The notes under the pieces are model-generated. The model was not told the DNA's origin. It made no database searches and worked only from the letters and a program-made list of their open reading frames with translations. This document shows, one piece after another, positions 8,262 through 19,118 of a DNA stretch of 54,635 bases (positions are counted from its first letter, which is position 1; the number at the start of each line of letters is the position of its first letter). The stretch comes from Gammaproteobacteria bacterium 54_18_T64. Lineage in GTDB: Bacteria; Pseudomonadota; Gammaproteobacteria; Pseudomonadales; Porticoccaceae. The translations under genes and the position numbers were made by a program. The stretch lies in assembly GCA_002162825.1 (NCBI GenBank), contig MAAU01000001.1, positions 1 to 54,635 on the forward strand. Reading direction: 5' to 3'.

Positions 8262-9011
8262 CTAGCCAGCTTCATCGGCCACCGAAGCTTTCAACAATTC
8301 CACTTCAAAGATCAACGTTTGATTGGGGCCGATCAAGCCGCCCGTGCCACCCGGACCGTAGGCCAAGCCTGCCGGCACATACAGCTCCCACTTGGCGCCT
8401 TCCTTCATTAGCTGCAGCGCTTCAACCCAACCGGGTATCACCTGAGTGACGCCAAACTGTGCTGGCACACCGCGCTTAAAGGAACTGTCAAATTCGGTGC
8501 CATCCAACAAAGTACCTTTATAGTGCACCTCGACGGTATTTTCCGGCGCCGGAATAACCCCCGTTCCAGCCTCAAGAATTTTATATTGCAGGCCGCTTTC
8601 CAGCACCACCACATCGTCCTTCTTAGCATTTTCAGCTAAGAATTCCGCACCTTCTTTCAAGTTTGTCTCGGACACCAGCTTTGCGCTCTCTTCCTGCTCA
8701 GCCATTACTCGGGCCTGGAAGGCCTCGATCACGGCTTTAACCTCCTGCTCGGTAAGTTTAGGCTTCAGATCGCCCACGGCATCCGTCAAACCCAGCGTCA
8801 GAGTAGGGATATCGACCTCAAAGGCCTCACCCTTAATTTGTGAGCCGATGTTCATGCCCATAATATAACTGACCTTCTGCATTTCCGACTCCAGAGCCAC
8901 TGGCGCCGCTACCATAGCCTCAGCACTTGGCTGGCTAGCCTCTTCACAACCCAGCAACAGCAAAGATGTTGCCAGCGCTACCGGTAAATACTTCATTTTT
9001 TTGAGCTTCAT
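8262..9011 (-). CDS. FKBP-type peptidyl-prolyl isomerase, lipoprotein (Mip/FkpA-like)
   Basis: 249 residues from ATG at 9011, which has AGAGGAA upstream; the frame extends 18 codons further but without a ribosome site or signal sequence. The N-terminus is a lipoprotein signal with lipobox LLGC (C22). Next comes the helical FKBP_N dimerisation region (about 45-140: KVSYIMGMNIG..., LTEQEVKAVIEAFQ), then the FKBP domain (about 150-245: VEVHYKGTLLDGTEFDSSF, AYGPGG, LIFEVELL). Known members fold periplasmic proteins by proline isomerisation, here tethered to the membrane. Mip, FkpA and FklB cannot be told apart with certainty. Confidence 0.9.
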   Translation of the reverse strand: MKLKKMKYLPVALATSLLLLGCEEASQPSAEAMVAAPVALESEMQKVSYIMGMNIGSQIKGEAFEVDIPTLTLGLTDAVGDLKPKLTEQEVKAVIEAFQARVMAEQEESAKLVSETNLKEGAEFLAENAKKDDVVVLESGLQYKILEAGTGVIPAPENTVEVHYKGTLLDGTEFDSSFKRGVPAQFGVTQVIPGWVEALQLMKEGAKWELYVPAGLAYGPGGTGGLIGPNQTLIFEVELLKASVADEAG

Positions 9012-9111
9012 TGAACATTCCTCTGTATTAGCAATACACCCTACCGGGATTTTTTTCTGAGGCAATAGTACCCGATGTCATCAACCAAACACCACTCCAC
9101 TCCCGCCATGA

Positions 9112-9828
9112 CTATAGGCGACGATAGAGGAGATCCCAAACCCCATGGCCAAGGCGCTGTCCACGTTTTTCAAATTTGGTAACGGGGCGATAGTCGGGGC
9201 GCGGTGAATAAACCCCCTCAGCCGCCAAATTGGCAAAGCCCTCAGCCTCGGCCATGACCTCGACCATATATTCGGCGTAGGGCTGCCAATCGGTGGCCAT
9301 ATGAAATTGACCACCCACCCCGAGCTTGCTACAAATTTTTTCGACAAAGGCCTGTTGCACGATGCGTCGTTTATTGTGTTTCTTTTTATGCCAGGGGTCG
9401 GGGAAATAGAGTTGCACCCTGTCCAGGCTAGCGCTGGGAATACAGTCGTTCAACACATCCATGGCATCGGCAAGATAAATACGTAGATTCGTTAAACCCA
9501 GCTCCGCCGCACGATTAACCAGACGTCCGGCACCGGGCGGATAGACCTCAATGCCGACAAAGTCTTTATCGGGCTCGCTCTGCGCCATGGCCAGCAGAGA
9601 GTCACCCATACCAAAGCCGATCTCCAACACCACCGGAGCCTCGCGGCCAAAGACACTGGGCCAGTCAGCAACAGGGCCGGCAAATAAACTCAGACGAAAA
9701 CGCGGCCAATGCTGCTCCAGTGCACGCTGCTGGCCCTCCGTCATACGGCCGCTGCGCAGCACATAGCTACGAATAGATTTTTTCTTGTACTCGGGTCGAA
9801 AATTAATTGCTTCAGCCACTGACTTCAC
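9112..9828 (-). CDS. trmB: tRNA (guanine-N7)-methyltransferase
   Basis: 238 residues. Methylates G46 of tRNA with S-adenosylmethionine. SAM-binding motif [13 protein letters not shown] and the substrate/catalytic block [14 protein letters not shown] are both present. The start is GTG at 9828, directly abutting the stop of the DUF423 gene (TGA-GTG); an in-frame GTG four codons on is an alternative. Probably co-transcribed with DUF423. Confidence 0.95.
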   Translation of the reverse strand: MKSVAEAINFRPEYKKKSIRSYVLRSGRMTEGQQRALEQHWPRFRLSLFAGPVADWPSVFGREAPVVLEIGFGMGDSLLAMAQSEPDKDFVGIEVYPPGAGRLVNRAAELGLTNLRIYLADAMDVLNDCIPSASLDRVQLYFPDPWHKKKHNKRRIVQQAFVEKICSKLGVGGQFHMATDWQPYAEYMVEVMAEAEGFANLAAEGVYSPRPDYRPVTKFEKRGQRLGHGVWDLLYRRL

Positions 9829-10230
9829 TCACCGCCGCAAGATACAAATCGTCAAGCTGGCCCAACCCAGTAGGAAAAACACACCGCCGATTGCCGCACT
9901 CAAACCCAACCAGCCCTTCTGGAGCAAGACTAATAGGTAGAGGCTGCCACTAAAAAACAATATGCCCAATAAAAACAGACAGGCCGCGAGCACCGCCCAG
10001 CGTGCGGCCCGAGGGCGAGCCTCACAGGTCGAGGCAACGAAGGCACAGGCCAATAGAGCCGCAACATGAAACATGTGATAGCGCACACCTGTCTGCCAGT
10101 AATGCATCGCCTCGGGGGCAACCAGAGCCTTTAAACCATGAGCACCAAAGGCCCCTAGTGCGACGACCAGGAAACCGTTAATTGCAACAAAGAGCGGCAG
10201 CATGCGACTGCCAATATAGTTTGAACTCAC
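9829..10230 (-). CDS. DUF423 family inner-membrane protein
   Basis: 133 residues, four hydrophobic segments, with the family hallmarks ALGAFGAHGL near the N-terminus, YHMFHVAALLA in the middle and FSGSLYLLVL later. The frame starts at GTG 10230; the internal ATG at residue 10 (MLPLFVAINGF) is an equally good start and would place the first helix right at the N-terminus. Function of the family is unknown (YgdD-like). Followed without gap by trmB. Confidence 0.85.
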   Translation of the reverse strand: MSSNYIGSRMLPLFVAINGFLVVALGAFGAHGLKALVAPEAMHYWQTGVRYHMFHVAALLACAFVASTCEARPRAARWAVLAACLFLLGILFFSGSLYLLVLLQKGWLGLSAAIGGVFFLLGWASLTICILRR

Positions 10231-10282
10231 TGTATGCTACCTAATGATAAGAGGGGAAGAAGAAACTGTAGGGGCTATGCGA

Positions 10283-10325
10283 AGCTCTTAAAAAAACCGC
10301 GAAATTCGCGGTTTTTTTAAGAGCT
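10283..10325 (-). terminator. Very long perfect hairpin terminator after rpoH
   Basis: A 21-base arm (10283-10303) is exactly repeated in reverse complement at 10305-10325 with a single base between them. The core ACCGCGAA/TTCGCGGT is flanked by A7/T7 runs and an outer AGCTCTTA/TAAGAGCT. It works on both strands; the main use is ending rpoH. Confidence 0.92.
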
Positions 10326-10366
10326 TTAACTACCCACAAGCCAGGCTTAACTTGCCATAATAGGCC

Positions 10367-11221
10367 TTAGGCCTCGAGAAAATTGCGCACCTTTTTCATG
10401 GCATTTTGCTCGAGTTGGCGAATACGCTCCGCCGACACGCCATAGGTAGCGGCCAGTTCATGTAAGGTCGCCTTGGTATCACCCAACCAACGCTGGCGAA
10501 TAATATCCTGGCTACGTTCATCCAGCTCGCCAAGGGCCGTGGCCAGGCGAGCCTGACTGTCACTCTCCCAATCGGCATCCTCAACCAACAGGGCCGGATC
10601 GGCCTGGTGGTCTTCGAGATAGAGGGCCGGAGCCTGATAGGCGCTCTCGTCATCATCATCGGCCGAGGCATCAAAGCCAGCATCTCGAGCGGAGAGCCTT
10701 TTTTCCATCTCGCGCACATGTTTGACTTCAACCCCGAGGTCTTCCGCAATGGCTTTGGCTTCATCATTGGTGAGCCAGGCCAGGCGTTTTTTTGCGCCAC
10801 GTAGATTGAAGAACAACTTGCGCTGCGCCTTGGTGGTCGCAACCTTGACGATGCGCCAGTTGCGGAGGACAAACTCATGGATTTCCGCCTTGATCCAGTG
10901 CACGGCAAAAGAGATCAAACGCACACCCTTTTCGGGGTTAAAACGCTTAACGGCCTTCATTAGGCCGACATTGCCCTCCTGAATAATATCGGCCAGCGGT
11001 AGACCATAGCCGTTGTAGGAGCGAGCGATATGCACCACGAAGCGCAAATGAGCCATCACCAACTGACGAGCACTATCGACGTCGTCCTCAAAATACAGGC
11101 GCTCGGCAAGAGCCTTTTCTTCCTCAACGGAAAGAATCGCAATTGTGCTCACACCTTGCATATAGGCCCCGAGGTTCCCCCCTGGCGCCATCCATTGAAT
11201 AGACTGAAGACTCGTACTCAT
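10367..11221 (-). CDS. rpoH: RNA polymerase heat-shock sigma factor (sigma-32)
   Basis: 284 residues. Region 2 ([16 protein letters not shown], about 79-94) and the RpoH box QRKLFFNLR at 133-141, the hallmark that separates it from other group 3 sigmas, are both present; region 4 with helix-turn-helix is at the end ([17 protein letters not shown]). Directs transcription of chaperones and proteases. It follows ftsY-ftsE-ftsX on the same strand, the arrangement seen in many gammaproteobacteria; a 96-base gap before it leaves room for its own promoters. Confidence 0.97.
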   Translation of the reverse strand: MSTSLQSIQWMAPGGNLGAYMQGVSTIAILSVEEEKALAERLYFEDDVDSARQLVMAHLRFVVHIARSYNGYGLPLADIIQEGNVGLMKAVKRFNPEKGVRLISFAVHWIKAEIHEFVLRNWRIVKVATTKAQRKLFFNLRGAKKRLAWLTNDEAKAIAEDLGVEVKHVREMEKRLSARDAGFDASADDDDESAYQAPALYLEDHQADPALLVEDADWESDSQARLATALGELDERSQDIIRQRWLGDTKATLHELAATYGVSAERIRQLEQNAMKKVRNFLEA

Positions 11222-11317
11222 AACAACCTCTTTAAATCAGCGCTGCAGTTTAGCATCCTTAACTGGGATAGCAAAAGGCCCTTAAAGTTCATTCAAGTGC
11301 CTGTTTTGACTACCGAA

Positions 11318-12319
11318 TCACGGTTCCAGCTGGGCAATATGCCGACCCACAGCTAGCGCCGCGCCAACCAGCCCCAAAGCGCCGCCCAGAGCGACGAGAA
11401 CCAGCACCCCATCGAAGCCGAGGCCCTTCAAGGTAAAATCACTCTGATACAGCGCCGCCAAACGCAACACAGTGGCACCCAACCAAAATTGCGCCAGCAG
11501 CACCCCCAGGCCGGCAATAACCCCGCCGCAGGCACCGTACCAAAGCCCAATATAGAGGAAGGGCCGCCGTACAAAGCTATTGGTGCCCCCCACCAGCTTC
11601 ACCACTAGAATTTCATCACGGCGATTTTCGATCGCCAGGCGGATAGTATTACCAACCACCAGCAACACGCCCAGCGATAGCGCCCCACCCAATAGCAAAG
11701 TAATTTGCCGGCCAATATCGAGAATCTGCTGCATGCGCTGTAGCCATTTCATATCGAGCTGCACCTCATCAACCAGCGGCTGTGAGGACAGCGTCCGCAC
11801 CAAGAGCTCAACTCTGGGCACATCGCCCTCGATATCGGCAATGGGCACCACCAGTAGCACGGGTGGCAGAGGGTTTTCATCGAGCAGGGTCAGCGCCCCA
11901 CCAAAGCCCCCGCTGTCTTGCAGGGCATCGAGGGCCTGAACGGGGGAGATATACTGGATTTCAGCCAGTTCATCATTAGATTCAAGTCGTGTTATTAAAC
12001 TCTTGATGGCTTGATCCTTAGCGCCCTTTTGCAAAAACAGGGTCATCTGCGCGCTGCTGTCCCAACTGCCGCTGAGTTGCTGCAAGCTCGACACGCCAAC
12101 GTAGAGCATGGCCGGCAGAGACAGGGCGATAGCCACAACCAGCATGGTCATGACACTTTGCAAGGGCTCTGCAACTATGCGGGCAAAGCTTTCAGCCGCA
12201 ATTTTTTGGTGATTATGGAAGTAGGCACGCAATAGCGAACCCAAATTCCTGCGACTTTCCACCGCGCCACTGCGCCGAGACGACTGTGGCACCGCGGTGT
12301 CGTGCTTATGCCGGGACAA
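11318..12319 (-). CDS. ftsX: Cell division ABC-transporter-like permease FtsX
   Basis: 333 residues from TTG at 12319, overlapping the end of ftsE by 14 bases. Long cytoplasmic N-terminus, first helix about 56-78, a periplasmic domain to about 200, then three helices in the C-terminal third. With FtsE it couples ATP hydrolysis to activation of septal amidases (via EnvC) at the division site. Confidence 0.94.
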   Translation of the reverse strand: MSRHKHDTAVPQSSRRSGAVESRRNLGSLLRAYFHNHQKIAAESFARIVAEPLQSVMTMLVVAIALSLPAMLYVGVSSLQQLSGSWDSSAQMTLFLQKGAKDQAIKSLITRLESNDELAEIQYISPVQALDALQDSGGFGGALTLLDENPLPPVLLVVPIADIEGDVPRVELLVRTLSSQPLVDEVQLDMKWLQRMQQILDIGRQITLLLGGALSLGVLLVVGNTIRLAIENRRDEILVVKLVGGTNSFVRRPFLYIGLWYGACGGVIAGLGVLLAQFWLGATVLRLAALYQSDFTLKGLGFDGVLVLVALGGALGLVGAALAVGRHIAQLEP

Positions 12320-12980
12320 GCGTCGCCGCCTCCGACAGTCGCCCGTGGTCCAGGGTCAGTACTCTTTCATTCAGGGTCGAAATCAAGGCAATATCATGGG
12401 TCGCCACCAACACGCTGACACCAACATTTTTAAAGTCTTCAAACAGGCTCATGATCTCGGCAGAGAGCTCGGGATCGAGGTTGCCGGTCGGCTCATCCGC
12501 GAGGAGTATACGCGGCGTATGCACCACCGCCCGAGCGATGCCTATACGCTGCTGTTCGCCACCGGATAACTGCACTGGGTTGAGCTTTTCTTTACTGAGC
12601 AGCCCCACTTTGTCGAGGGCGGCCCGCACCCGCCGTTCAATATCGCGCCGCTCGACACCGGAAACCTGCAGGGGGAGGGCGACATTGTCAAAAACGCTGC
12701 GGTCAAACAGGAGCTGGTGGTTTTGAAACACCACGCCAACACGCCGCCGGTAGTAAGGTATCTGGCTTTTGTGGAGACGATTGAGGTTCTTACTATTGAC
12801 CCGCAACTGCCCCCCAGAAGGTCTCTCCATCAACATAATCAGCTTTAGCAGGGTGCTTTTACCGGCACCGGAGTGACCGGTGAGGAAGGCCATTTCCCCT
12901 GTATCGAGGGCAAAGCTCACCTGACTCAGCGCTTCGTGGCCATCCGCGTAACGCTTACTGACATTGTCAAATTCAATCAT
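12306..12980 (-). CDS. ftsE: Cell division ATP-binding protein FtsE
   Basis: 224 residues. ABC ATPase with Walker A GHSGAGKST, Q-loop region FQNHQLL, signature LSGGEQQR, Walker B ILLADEPTG and H-loop ATHD. Partner of FtsX, membrane-associated through it. Starts 6 bases after the ftsY stop. Confidence 0.96.
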   Translation of the reverse strand: MIEFDNVSKRYADGHEALSQVSFALDTGEMAFLTGHSGAGKSTLLKLIMLMERPSGGQLRVNSKNLNRLHKSQIPYYRRRVGVVFQNHQLLFDRSVFDNVALPLQVSGVERRDIERRVRAALDKVGLLSKEKLNPVQLSGGEQQRIGIARAVVHTPRILLADEPTGNLDPELSAEIMSLFEDFKNVGVSVLVATHDIALISTLNERVLTLDHGRLSEAATLVPA

Positions 12981-12986
12981 GGATCA

Positions 12987-14333
12987 TCAGTCTACTTCCG
13001 ACAGCACCGCTTTGACATAGTCCTCGGCACGAAACACCTGCAGATCATCAACACCTTCACCCAGGCCAACATAGCGCAAGGGCACACTAAAGCGGCGACT
13101 CAGGGCAAAGGCTACACCGCCCTTGGCGGTGCCATCGAGCTTGGTCAAGGCCAGACCGGTAATGCCCACCGTCTGATTAAACTCATGCATTTGATTGAGG
13201 GCATTTTGGCCGGTGCCAGCATCCAGCACCAATAACACTTCGTGGGGCGCGGCCTCATCCAGCTTGGCCATCACCCGCTTGATCTTTTCCAGCTCTTCCA
13301 TCAGGTTGGACTTAGTGTGTAAACGACCTGCCGTGTCGGCAATCAATACGTCAATATTTTTCGCCCTGGCCGATTCGACGGCGTCGTAGATCACCGAGGC
13401 GCTATCCGCACCGGTGTGCTGAGCGACAACAGCCACCTCATTGCGCTCGCCCCAGACCTGTAACTGCTCAACAGCAGCCGCGCGAAAGGTATCGCCTGCA
13501 GCGAGCATTACCGAGCGACCCTCACGCTGAAAACGCTGCGCCAGCTTGCCGATGGTGGTGGTTTTACCCACACCGTTGACGCCAACGACTAGCAACACAA
13601 AGGGTTGCTTGCCGGAAACATCCAGGGCTTGCTCGCAGGGGCTGATAATATCGAACAGCACGCGATGCAACTCCGCCTTGAGAGTATCGCTATCATTGAG
13701 CTCGCCACGCTTCACCCGGGCCGTTAGTTGATCGATAATTTCGGTGGTGACATCGACACCGACATCGGCCATCAGCAATAGGGTTTCCAGCTCCTCGAGC
13801 AATTCGTCACTAATTTCTTTACGACCGAGGAAAAAAGCACCCAGGCCAGCGCTGGTACGTGACAAGGCACGGCTAAAACGATTGGGGCGCTTCTTTTTTT
13901 CAGCTTTGCTGTCTTCAGATTTAGCCTGGGGCTCGTCCGATACAACATCCCGATACTCCACCTCTGCCTTTTCAGGTACTGGCAGTTCTACAGGAGATAC
14001 TGGCTGGACAAGGGCTACAGACGGATTTTGTACCGGGGTTTCAACAGGCACCGGCTCCGCAGCTGGCGCTTCAACAGCCGGCTCGAGTTCCGCAGGCTGA
14101 GTCTCGGGCGCTGTGGTCTCAACCTCGGCGCTTACCAACGGCTCGACCAATTCAGGGTTTTTAAGAGACTCCGATGGCAAGCCTGGCTGCTGTTCTAGCG
14201 GCGTGACCACCTGTGCATTTTGCGACTCAGCAGCCTCTGACTTCTCTGGCTCAACGGCCTTGTTTTTACGACGCCAGCGGGAAAACAAACCCCGTTTTTC
14301 AGGTTTTGGCGAAGACTCTTGCTCAGAGGACAT
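12987..14333 (-). CDS. ftsY: Signal recognition particle receptor FtsY
   Basis: 448 residues. An acidic, Pro/Glu-rich N-terminal A region (about 25-145) that helps membrane docking is followed by the N domain and the SRP GTPase G domain: P-loop GVNGVGKTT (251-259), then DTAGR and [10 protein letters not shown], ending with [10 protein letters not shown]. Delivers ribosome-SRP complexes to the translocon. First gene of ftsY-ftsE-ftsX; divergent from rsmD, with only 69 bases between the two starts for both promoters. Confidence 0.97.
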   Translation of the reverse strand: MSSEQESSPKPEKRGLFSRWRRKNKAVEPEKSEAAESQNAQVVTPLEQQPGLPSESLKNPELVEPLVSAEVETTAPETQPAELEPAVEAPAAEPVPVETPVQNPSVALVQPVSPVELPVPEKAEVEYRDVVSDEPQAKSEDSKAEKKKRPNRFSRALSRTSAGLGAFFLGRKEISDELLEELETLLLMADVGVDVTTEIIDQLTARVKRGELNDSDTLKAELHRVLFDIISPCEQALDVSGKQPFVLLVVGVNGVGKTTTIGKLAQRFQREGRSVMLAAGDTFRAAAVEQLQVWGERNEVAVVAQHTGADSASVIYDAVESARAKNIDVLIADTAGRLHTKSNLMEELEKIKRVMAKLDEAAPHEVLLVLDAGTGQNALNQMHEFNQTVGITGLALTKLDGTAKGGVAFALSRRFSVPLRYVGLGEGVDDLQVFRAEDYVKAVLSEVD

Positions 14334-14402
14334 TGTAAATTTTTCCAGTACGACGACAAGCTGTGTATCCTAGCATTTTTACCCACAATCAGGAGCCGCC
14401 GA

Positions 14403-15047
14403 TTGCCTCGTAAAGCCAGCCGCCAACAAAAAACTGGTCAGGTGCGTATCATTGCAGGACAGTGCCGCGGGCGACGCATCAGCTTCCCCGCCGTAGCCGG
14501 CCTGCGACCCACAGGGGACCGCCTGCGTGAAACTCTGTTTAACTGGCTGGCCAGCGAGCTGCGTAGCGCTCGCTGCCTCGACCTTTTTTCCGGCTCTGGT
14601 GCCCTGGGCCTGGAGGCCGCATCACGCGGCGCCGATGAAGTCACTTTACTTGAATTGAATAGCACGGCGGCCCGCGCCCTCGGCAACAATATTGAATTAC
14701 TGGGTTTAAAATCCGCAAAAGTGCTTAACGATAACGCCTTAAACTGGCTACAACGCTACCCCCGCGATGACAAGCCCTTCGATATTATATTTCTCGACCC
14801 CCCTTTCGACTCTCCCTTACTCAGCGAGGCCGTGGACACCCTGGCCCAGCAAAGCCACCTACTAGCGCCCGAGGCGATAATTTACATCGAAGCTCCGGCG
14901 CGCCAAACAATGACTTTCATCCCCGCCGACTGGCAACTGCAGCGCCATAAAACCACCGGCGATGTCGCCTGCTACCTCTACCACAGACAAGCTGAGCCTT
15001 CATCGCACCAGCTCGAAGCGGATGCTCCCCCCGGGCAATTGAGCTAG
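14403..15047 (+). CDS. rsmD: 16S rRNA (guanine-966-N2)-methyltransferase
   Basis: 214 residues from TTG at 14403, chosen because AGGAG lies eight bases upstream; the frame is open back to 14319 but that part overlaps ftsY. SAM motif I LDLFSGSGALGLEA at 59-72 and catalytic motif IV DPPF at 132-135. Methylates G966 of 16S rRNA. Divergent from ftsY and followed by coaD, a common gammaproteobacterial order. Confidence 0.93.
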   Translation: MPRKASRQQKTGQVRIIAGQCRGRRISFPAVAGLRPTGDRLRETLFNWLASELRSARCLDLFSGSGALGLEAASRGADEVTLLELNSTAARALGNNIELLGLKSAKVLNDNALNWLQRYPRDDKPFDIIFLDPPFDSPLLSEAVDTLAQQSHLLAPEAIIYIEAPARQTMTFIPADWQLQRHKTTGDVACYLYHRQAEPSSHQLEADAPPGQLS

Positions 15048-15569
<522 letters not shown>

Positions 15570-15582
15570 ATCTGTCAGTGCT

Positions 15583-16398
15583 CTAGCGCTGGCATTGGGG
15601 GCAATACACCGTGCTGCGTTGCCCCAGGCGCACCTCCTTCAAGGTGGTCGAGCACTCAACACAGGCCTCCCCGCCACGGCCATAAACCTGTAATTCCTGC
15701 TTAAAGTAACCCGGCTTGCCGTCGCCACCGACGAAGTCACGCAGCGTTGTGCCACCCTGTTCGATGGCTGCAGCCAGTACTTCTCGCACCACCGCTGATA
15801 AACGCGCGTAACGACGCGCAGAGATACGATTCGCCTTGCGCAGAGGGTGTATGCCACTGCGAAACAGCGCTTCATTAGCGTAGATATTACCCACGCCGAC
15901 GACGACTTTGCTGTCCATTAAAAAGCTTTTCACCGCCAGGCTTTTGCGCCGTGAGCGCTGATAAAGATGGTCATCATCGAAATGATCGCCCAGTGGCTCC
16001 GGGCCAAGGTTGGCGAGTAGAGAGTGCTCAAGGGGCTCACCCTCGATCCAGAGTATGCAACCAAAGCGGCGTGGGTCGTTGTAGCGCAATATCCAGCCAC
16101 TCTCGAGGACAAGATCAACATGATCGTGCTTACCCGCTGCCGTCCCCCGAGCGGTAAGGCTCAAGCTGCCCGACATACCGAGGTGTATCATCACGTGACC
16201 GTGGGGGAATTGCAGTAGTAGGTATTTGCCGCGCCGGCTCACCTCTTCAACGGTTTTGCACGCCAGCAAGTCGGGCAGGTCTTCGGGTATTGGCCAGCGC
16301 AGGCTAGGGTGGCGCACCACCACCTGCTGTATTTTCTGTTCCAATAAATGGGGGCGAATACCCCGCAAGGTGGTTTCTACTTCAGGCAGTTCGGGCAT
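15583..16398 (-). CDS. mutM: Formamidopyrimidine-DNA glycosylase
   Basis: 271 residues. Removes 8-oxoguanine and opened purines and nicks the site. N-terminal [14 protein letters not shown] with catalytic Pro2 and Glu3; the H2TH region contains [19 protein letters not shown]; the C-terminal zinc finger has two Cys pairs (CVEC and CPQC). Convergent with coaD, 13 bases apart. Confidence 0.97.
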   Translation of the reverse strand: MPELPEVETTLRGIRPHLLEQKIQQVVVRHPSLRWPIPEDLPDLLACKTVEEVSRRGKYLLLQFPHGHVMIHLGMSGSLSLTARGTAAGKHDHVDLVLESGWILRYNDPRRFGCILWIEGEPLEHSLLANLGPEPLGDHFDDDHLYQRSRRKSLAVKSFLMDSKVVVGVGNIYANEALFRSGIHPLRKANRISARRYARLSAVVREVLAAAIEQGGTTLRDFVGGDGKPGYFKQELQVYGRGGEACVECSTTLKEVRLGQRSTVYCPQCQR

Positions 16399-16446
16399 GA
16401 CTATCCAGCCTCAAGTCTTTTTTAACCAGTAGTAAAGAGAACAGGC

Positions 16447-16479
16447 AATAAAAAACCCGGCAATACCGGGCTTTTTATT
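16447..16479. terminator. Terminator after rpmG
   Basis: Hairpin ACCCGG-caata-CCGGGC flanked by an A run on the left and T run on the right (AATAAAAA...TTTTTATT). It lies 21 bases after the rpmG stop on the minus strand and can work in both directions. Confidence 0.9.
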
Positions 16480-16499
16480 CACCAAAAATGAAAATCAGA

Positions 16500-16667
16500 T
16501 TATTTGATTTTCGCTTCTTTGTAGGCAACGTGCTGACGAACGACGGGATCATATTTTTTGATCTCCATTTTCTCAGGCATGGTGCGCTTGTTCTTGCTGG
16601 TGGTGTAGTAGTGACCAGTGCCGGCACTGGATACCAACTTAATTAAATCTCTATTTGACTTAGCCAT
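16500..16667 (-). CDS. rpmG: Ribosomal protein bL33
   Basis: 55 residues ([20 protein letters not shown]..., ending VAYKEAKIK), ATG at 16667 behind a strong AAGGAG. It lacks the zinc-binding CxxC pairs found in the other L33 form, so it is the zinc-free version, as in many proteobacteria. Forms the rpmB-rpmG pair, 11 bases after rpmB. Confidence 0.96.
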   Translation of the reverse strand: MAKSNRDLIKLVSSAGTGHYYTTSKNKRTMPEKMEIKKYDPVVRQHVAYKEAKIK

Positions 16668-16678
16668 GTTATTTCTCC

Positions 16679-16915
16679 TTAGACCTTGCCGCCATCGGCG
16701 CGAATGTTGGCAATAACCTGCTCTACGCCGAGCTTATCGATAATGCGCATGCCCTTGCTCGATACACGCAATTTAATGAAGCGCTTTTCTGTTTCCATCC
16801 AAAAGCGATGGGTATGAAGATTGGGCTCAAACCGGCGGCGAGTCCTGTTTTTTGCATGGGATACGTTATTCCCGCTCATTGGACGCTTACCGGTGACCTG
16901 ACACACTCTGGACAT
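16679..16915 (-). CDS. rpmB: Ribosomal protein bL28
   Basis: 78 residues from ATG at 16915 ([15 protein letters not shown]), with GAGG eight bases upstream; the frame extends 22 codons further but those do not belong to the family. Basic, with the typical [17 protein letters not shown] core. Part of the 50S subunit; transcribed with rpmG. The 193 bases upstream, before radC, should hold the promoter. Confidence 0.96.
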   Translation of the reverse strand: MSRVCQVTGKRPMSGNNVSHAKNRTRRRFEPNLHTHRFWMETEKRFIKLRVSSKGMRIIDKLGVEQVIANIRADGGKV

Positions 16916-17108
16916 CTTTTTGCCTCTATCTAATCTGAATAAACTGTTAATTTCTGGAGTCGTGACGACCAGCCCTACCACCCATCTCTGCTCGTCTCGT
17001 GCGAGCGGGAACAGCGTGCCGGTGAAAAGAGCCGTGCTTTATACCAGAGCGAGGCATTTGAATCAAATTAAATTTGCCGCCGGGGCCCATATTGCCTCTC
17101 TCAGCCCC

Positions 17109-17783
17109 TTATAACAGGCCGCGCTCAGCCAGAGATACCTCTTCACAATGGCCGACAACGATATGGTCGAGGACTCGAATATCAACCAGCGCCAGAGCAT
17201 CCTTGAGGCGCCGAGTAATCTGCTCATCGTCGCCACTGGGCTCGGCAACACCGGAGGGGTGGTTGTGGGAAAAGATCACCGCGCCGGCATTGTGCTGCAA
17301 CGCTCTCTTCACCACCTCGCGAGGATAAACACTTGCACCATCGATAGTGCCCTGAAACAGCTCTTCCGCAGCTATCAAGCGATGTCGAGTATCGAGAAAT
17401 AAACAAAGAAAGACCTCCCGCTGATAACCCTGAAAATGGGTGCGCACGAACTGCCTGACCGTTTCGGGGCTGGTAAATACCTGCTCTCTACTAAGCTGCT
17501 CACCGAGATGACGCCGAGCCAGCTCCAGCACCGATTGCAACTGGGCGAACTTTGCCGGACCCAGCCCTTTAATGGCACAAAAAGTATCGAGATCGGCATT
17601 CAGTAGTGCCGAGATACCGCCGAAGCGAGTCAGTAAATCACGCGCCAAATCGACCGCCGTTAGACCAGCGATGCCGGTGCGTAAAAAAATCGCCAGCAAC
17701 TCGGCGTCGGAAAGCACACGCGAGCCCTGATTGATGAGTTTCTCCCGAGGGCGCTCCCCCTCTGGCCAATGTTTGATCGCCAT
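17109..17783 (-). CDS. radC: RadC family JAB/MPN-domain protein
   Basis: 224 residues from ATG at 17783 ([16 protein letters not shown]), with AAGGAAGG upstream; the longer frame adds 13 codons that do not fit. An N-terminal helix-hairpin-helix region ([13 protein letters not shown]) precedes the JAMM metal motif HNHPSG...PSGDD. Despite the name, a role in DNA repair is not established for the family. Divergent from coaBC with 80 bases between the starts. Confidence 0.93.
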   Translation of the reverse strand: MAIKHWPEGERPREKLINQGSRVLSDAELLAIFLRTGIAGLTAVDLARDLLTRFGGISALLNADLDTFCAIKGLGPAKFAQLQSVLELARRHLGEQLSREQVFTSPETVRQFVRTHFQGYQREVFLCLFLDTRHRLIAAEELFQGTIDGASVYPREVVKRALQHNAGAVIFSHNHPSGVAEPSGDDEQITRRLKDALALVDIRVLDHIVVGHCEEVSLAERGLL

Positions 17784-17863
17784 CGCAAACCTTCCTTGAT
17801 TTCTTCGAAATTCCCTTGGCAAGTGTTATCTTAGCGGCATTTAGTGGTTTTAAAAGGACGGGC

Positions 17864-19066
17864 ATGGGCTCACTAAGCAATAAAAGGGTGTTACTCGGAG
17901 TTACCGGGGGCATCGCCGCCTATAAAAGCGCCGAGTTAATCCGTTGCCTGCAAGGCGATGGCGCGGAAGTTCGCGTAGCAATGACACCCGCTGCAACCGA
18001 GTTTATTACCCCTCTGACCCTACAGGCCCTCTCGGGGAACCCTGTGAGCCTGGAACTGCTCGACACCGCTGCCGAAGCCGCGATGGGCCATATTGAACTG
18101 GCCCGCTGGGCCGACCTCATCCTGATCGCCCCGGCTAGCGCAGACTTTATCGCTCGCCTCTGCCACGGCGAAGGCAGTGACTTGCTCAGCACGGTATGCC
18201 TTGCCAGCCACGGTATTATCGCCGTAGCGCCGGCAATGAATATGCACATGTGGGGAAACCCCGCGACACAAAAAAACTTGCGGCAACTACGCTCTCAAGG
18301 CCTGCCTGTTTTTGGCCCGGCTGTGGGTTATCAAGCCTGCGGTGATGTTGGAGAGGGTCGCATGGAGGACCCCGCAGCACTGGCGACCATGGCCGGCAAC
18401 TTATTTACCTCCGGCCTGCTCAAAGGTAAAAAAGTCGTTATCACTGCCGGGCCAACGCGGGAAGCCCTCGACCCGGTACGCTATATTTCCAATCACAGTT
18501 CCGGCAAAATGGGCTATGCCCTGGCCTCTGCCGCTATGGAAGCGGGAGCATCCACCGTACTCATCAGCGGCCCGGTACAGCTCTCACCACCGGAGCGCAT
18601 TAAAACCATTGCCGTCGAATCGGCAGCTCAGATGCTCGAAGCGGCGCTGCACGAAGTCGAAGGTGCGGACATTTTTATAGCCGCCGCCGCCGTCGCCGAC
18701 TACAGGCCCGCCAGCGTCGCCGAACAAAAAATCAAAAAAAATGACGACGACATGCACATACAGTTAGTAAAAAATCCCGACATTGTCGCCACCGTTGCCG
18801 GCCTTGCCAAGCACCCCCTGACCGTGGGCTTCGCCGCCGAAACTGAAAACCTAGAACACTACGCGACGCAGAAGTTGCGCAAGAAAAATCTCGACCTCAT
18901 CATTGCCAACGATGTTTCCGACACCAGCATCGGCTTTAATAGCGACGACAACCGCGTGTTACTGGTGCAGCCCGGTGCCAATAAAGCCTTGCCGATCATG
19001 AATAAAAACACACTCGCTCACAAGCTTATCGAGCACATTGCCGCGTTGTTAAAAACCGCACATTGA
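17864..19066 (+). CDS. coaBC: Bifunctional phosphopantothenoylcysteine synthetase/decarboxylase
   Basis: 400 residues from ATG at 17864, with AAAAGGA upstream. N-terminal CoaC flavoprotein: GVTGGIAAYK opening, His76, PAMN at 123-126 and the substrate-clamp motif ACGDVGEGRME at 158-168 with the reactive Cys. C-terminal CoaB synthetase: ITAGPTREALDPVRYISNHS, NHSSGKMG, ADYRP and the Lys in KIKK. Uses CTP to join phosphopantothenate to Cys, then decarboxylates. In Pseudomonas the dut gene normally follows; here it does not. Confidence 0.96.
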   Translation: MGSLSNKRVLLGVTGGIAAYKSAELIRCLQGDGAEVRVAMTPAATEFITPLTLQALSGNPVSLELLDTAAEAAMGHIELARWADLILIAPASADFIARLCHGEGSDLLSTVCLASHGIIAVAPAMNMHMWGNPATQKNLRQLRSQGLPVFGPAVGYQACGDVGEGRMEDPAALATMAGNLFTSGLLKGKKVVITAGPTREALDPVRYISNHSSGKMGYALASAAMEAGASTVLISGPVQLSPPERIKTIAVESAAQMLEAALHEVEGADIFIAAAAVADYRPASVAEQKIKKNDDDMHIQLVKNPDIVATVAGLAKHPLTVGFAAETENLEHYATQKLRKKNLDLIIANDVSDTSIGFNSDDNRVLLVQPGANKALPIMNKNTLAHKLIEHIAALLKTAH

Positions 19067-19118
19067 AATTCGTCGCGACCTTGAAAAAACCGGCAACTTT
19101 CGTCACACAAGGGTGAAC

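Noticed and set aside
16916-17108. tRNA or small RNA in the rpmB-radC gap
   Set aside because: No cloverleaf arms, TTC loop or clear hairpin plus T run found by eye; other gaps also show no tRNA.
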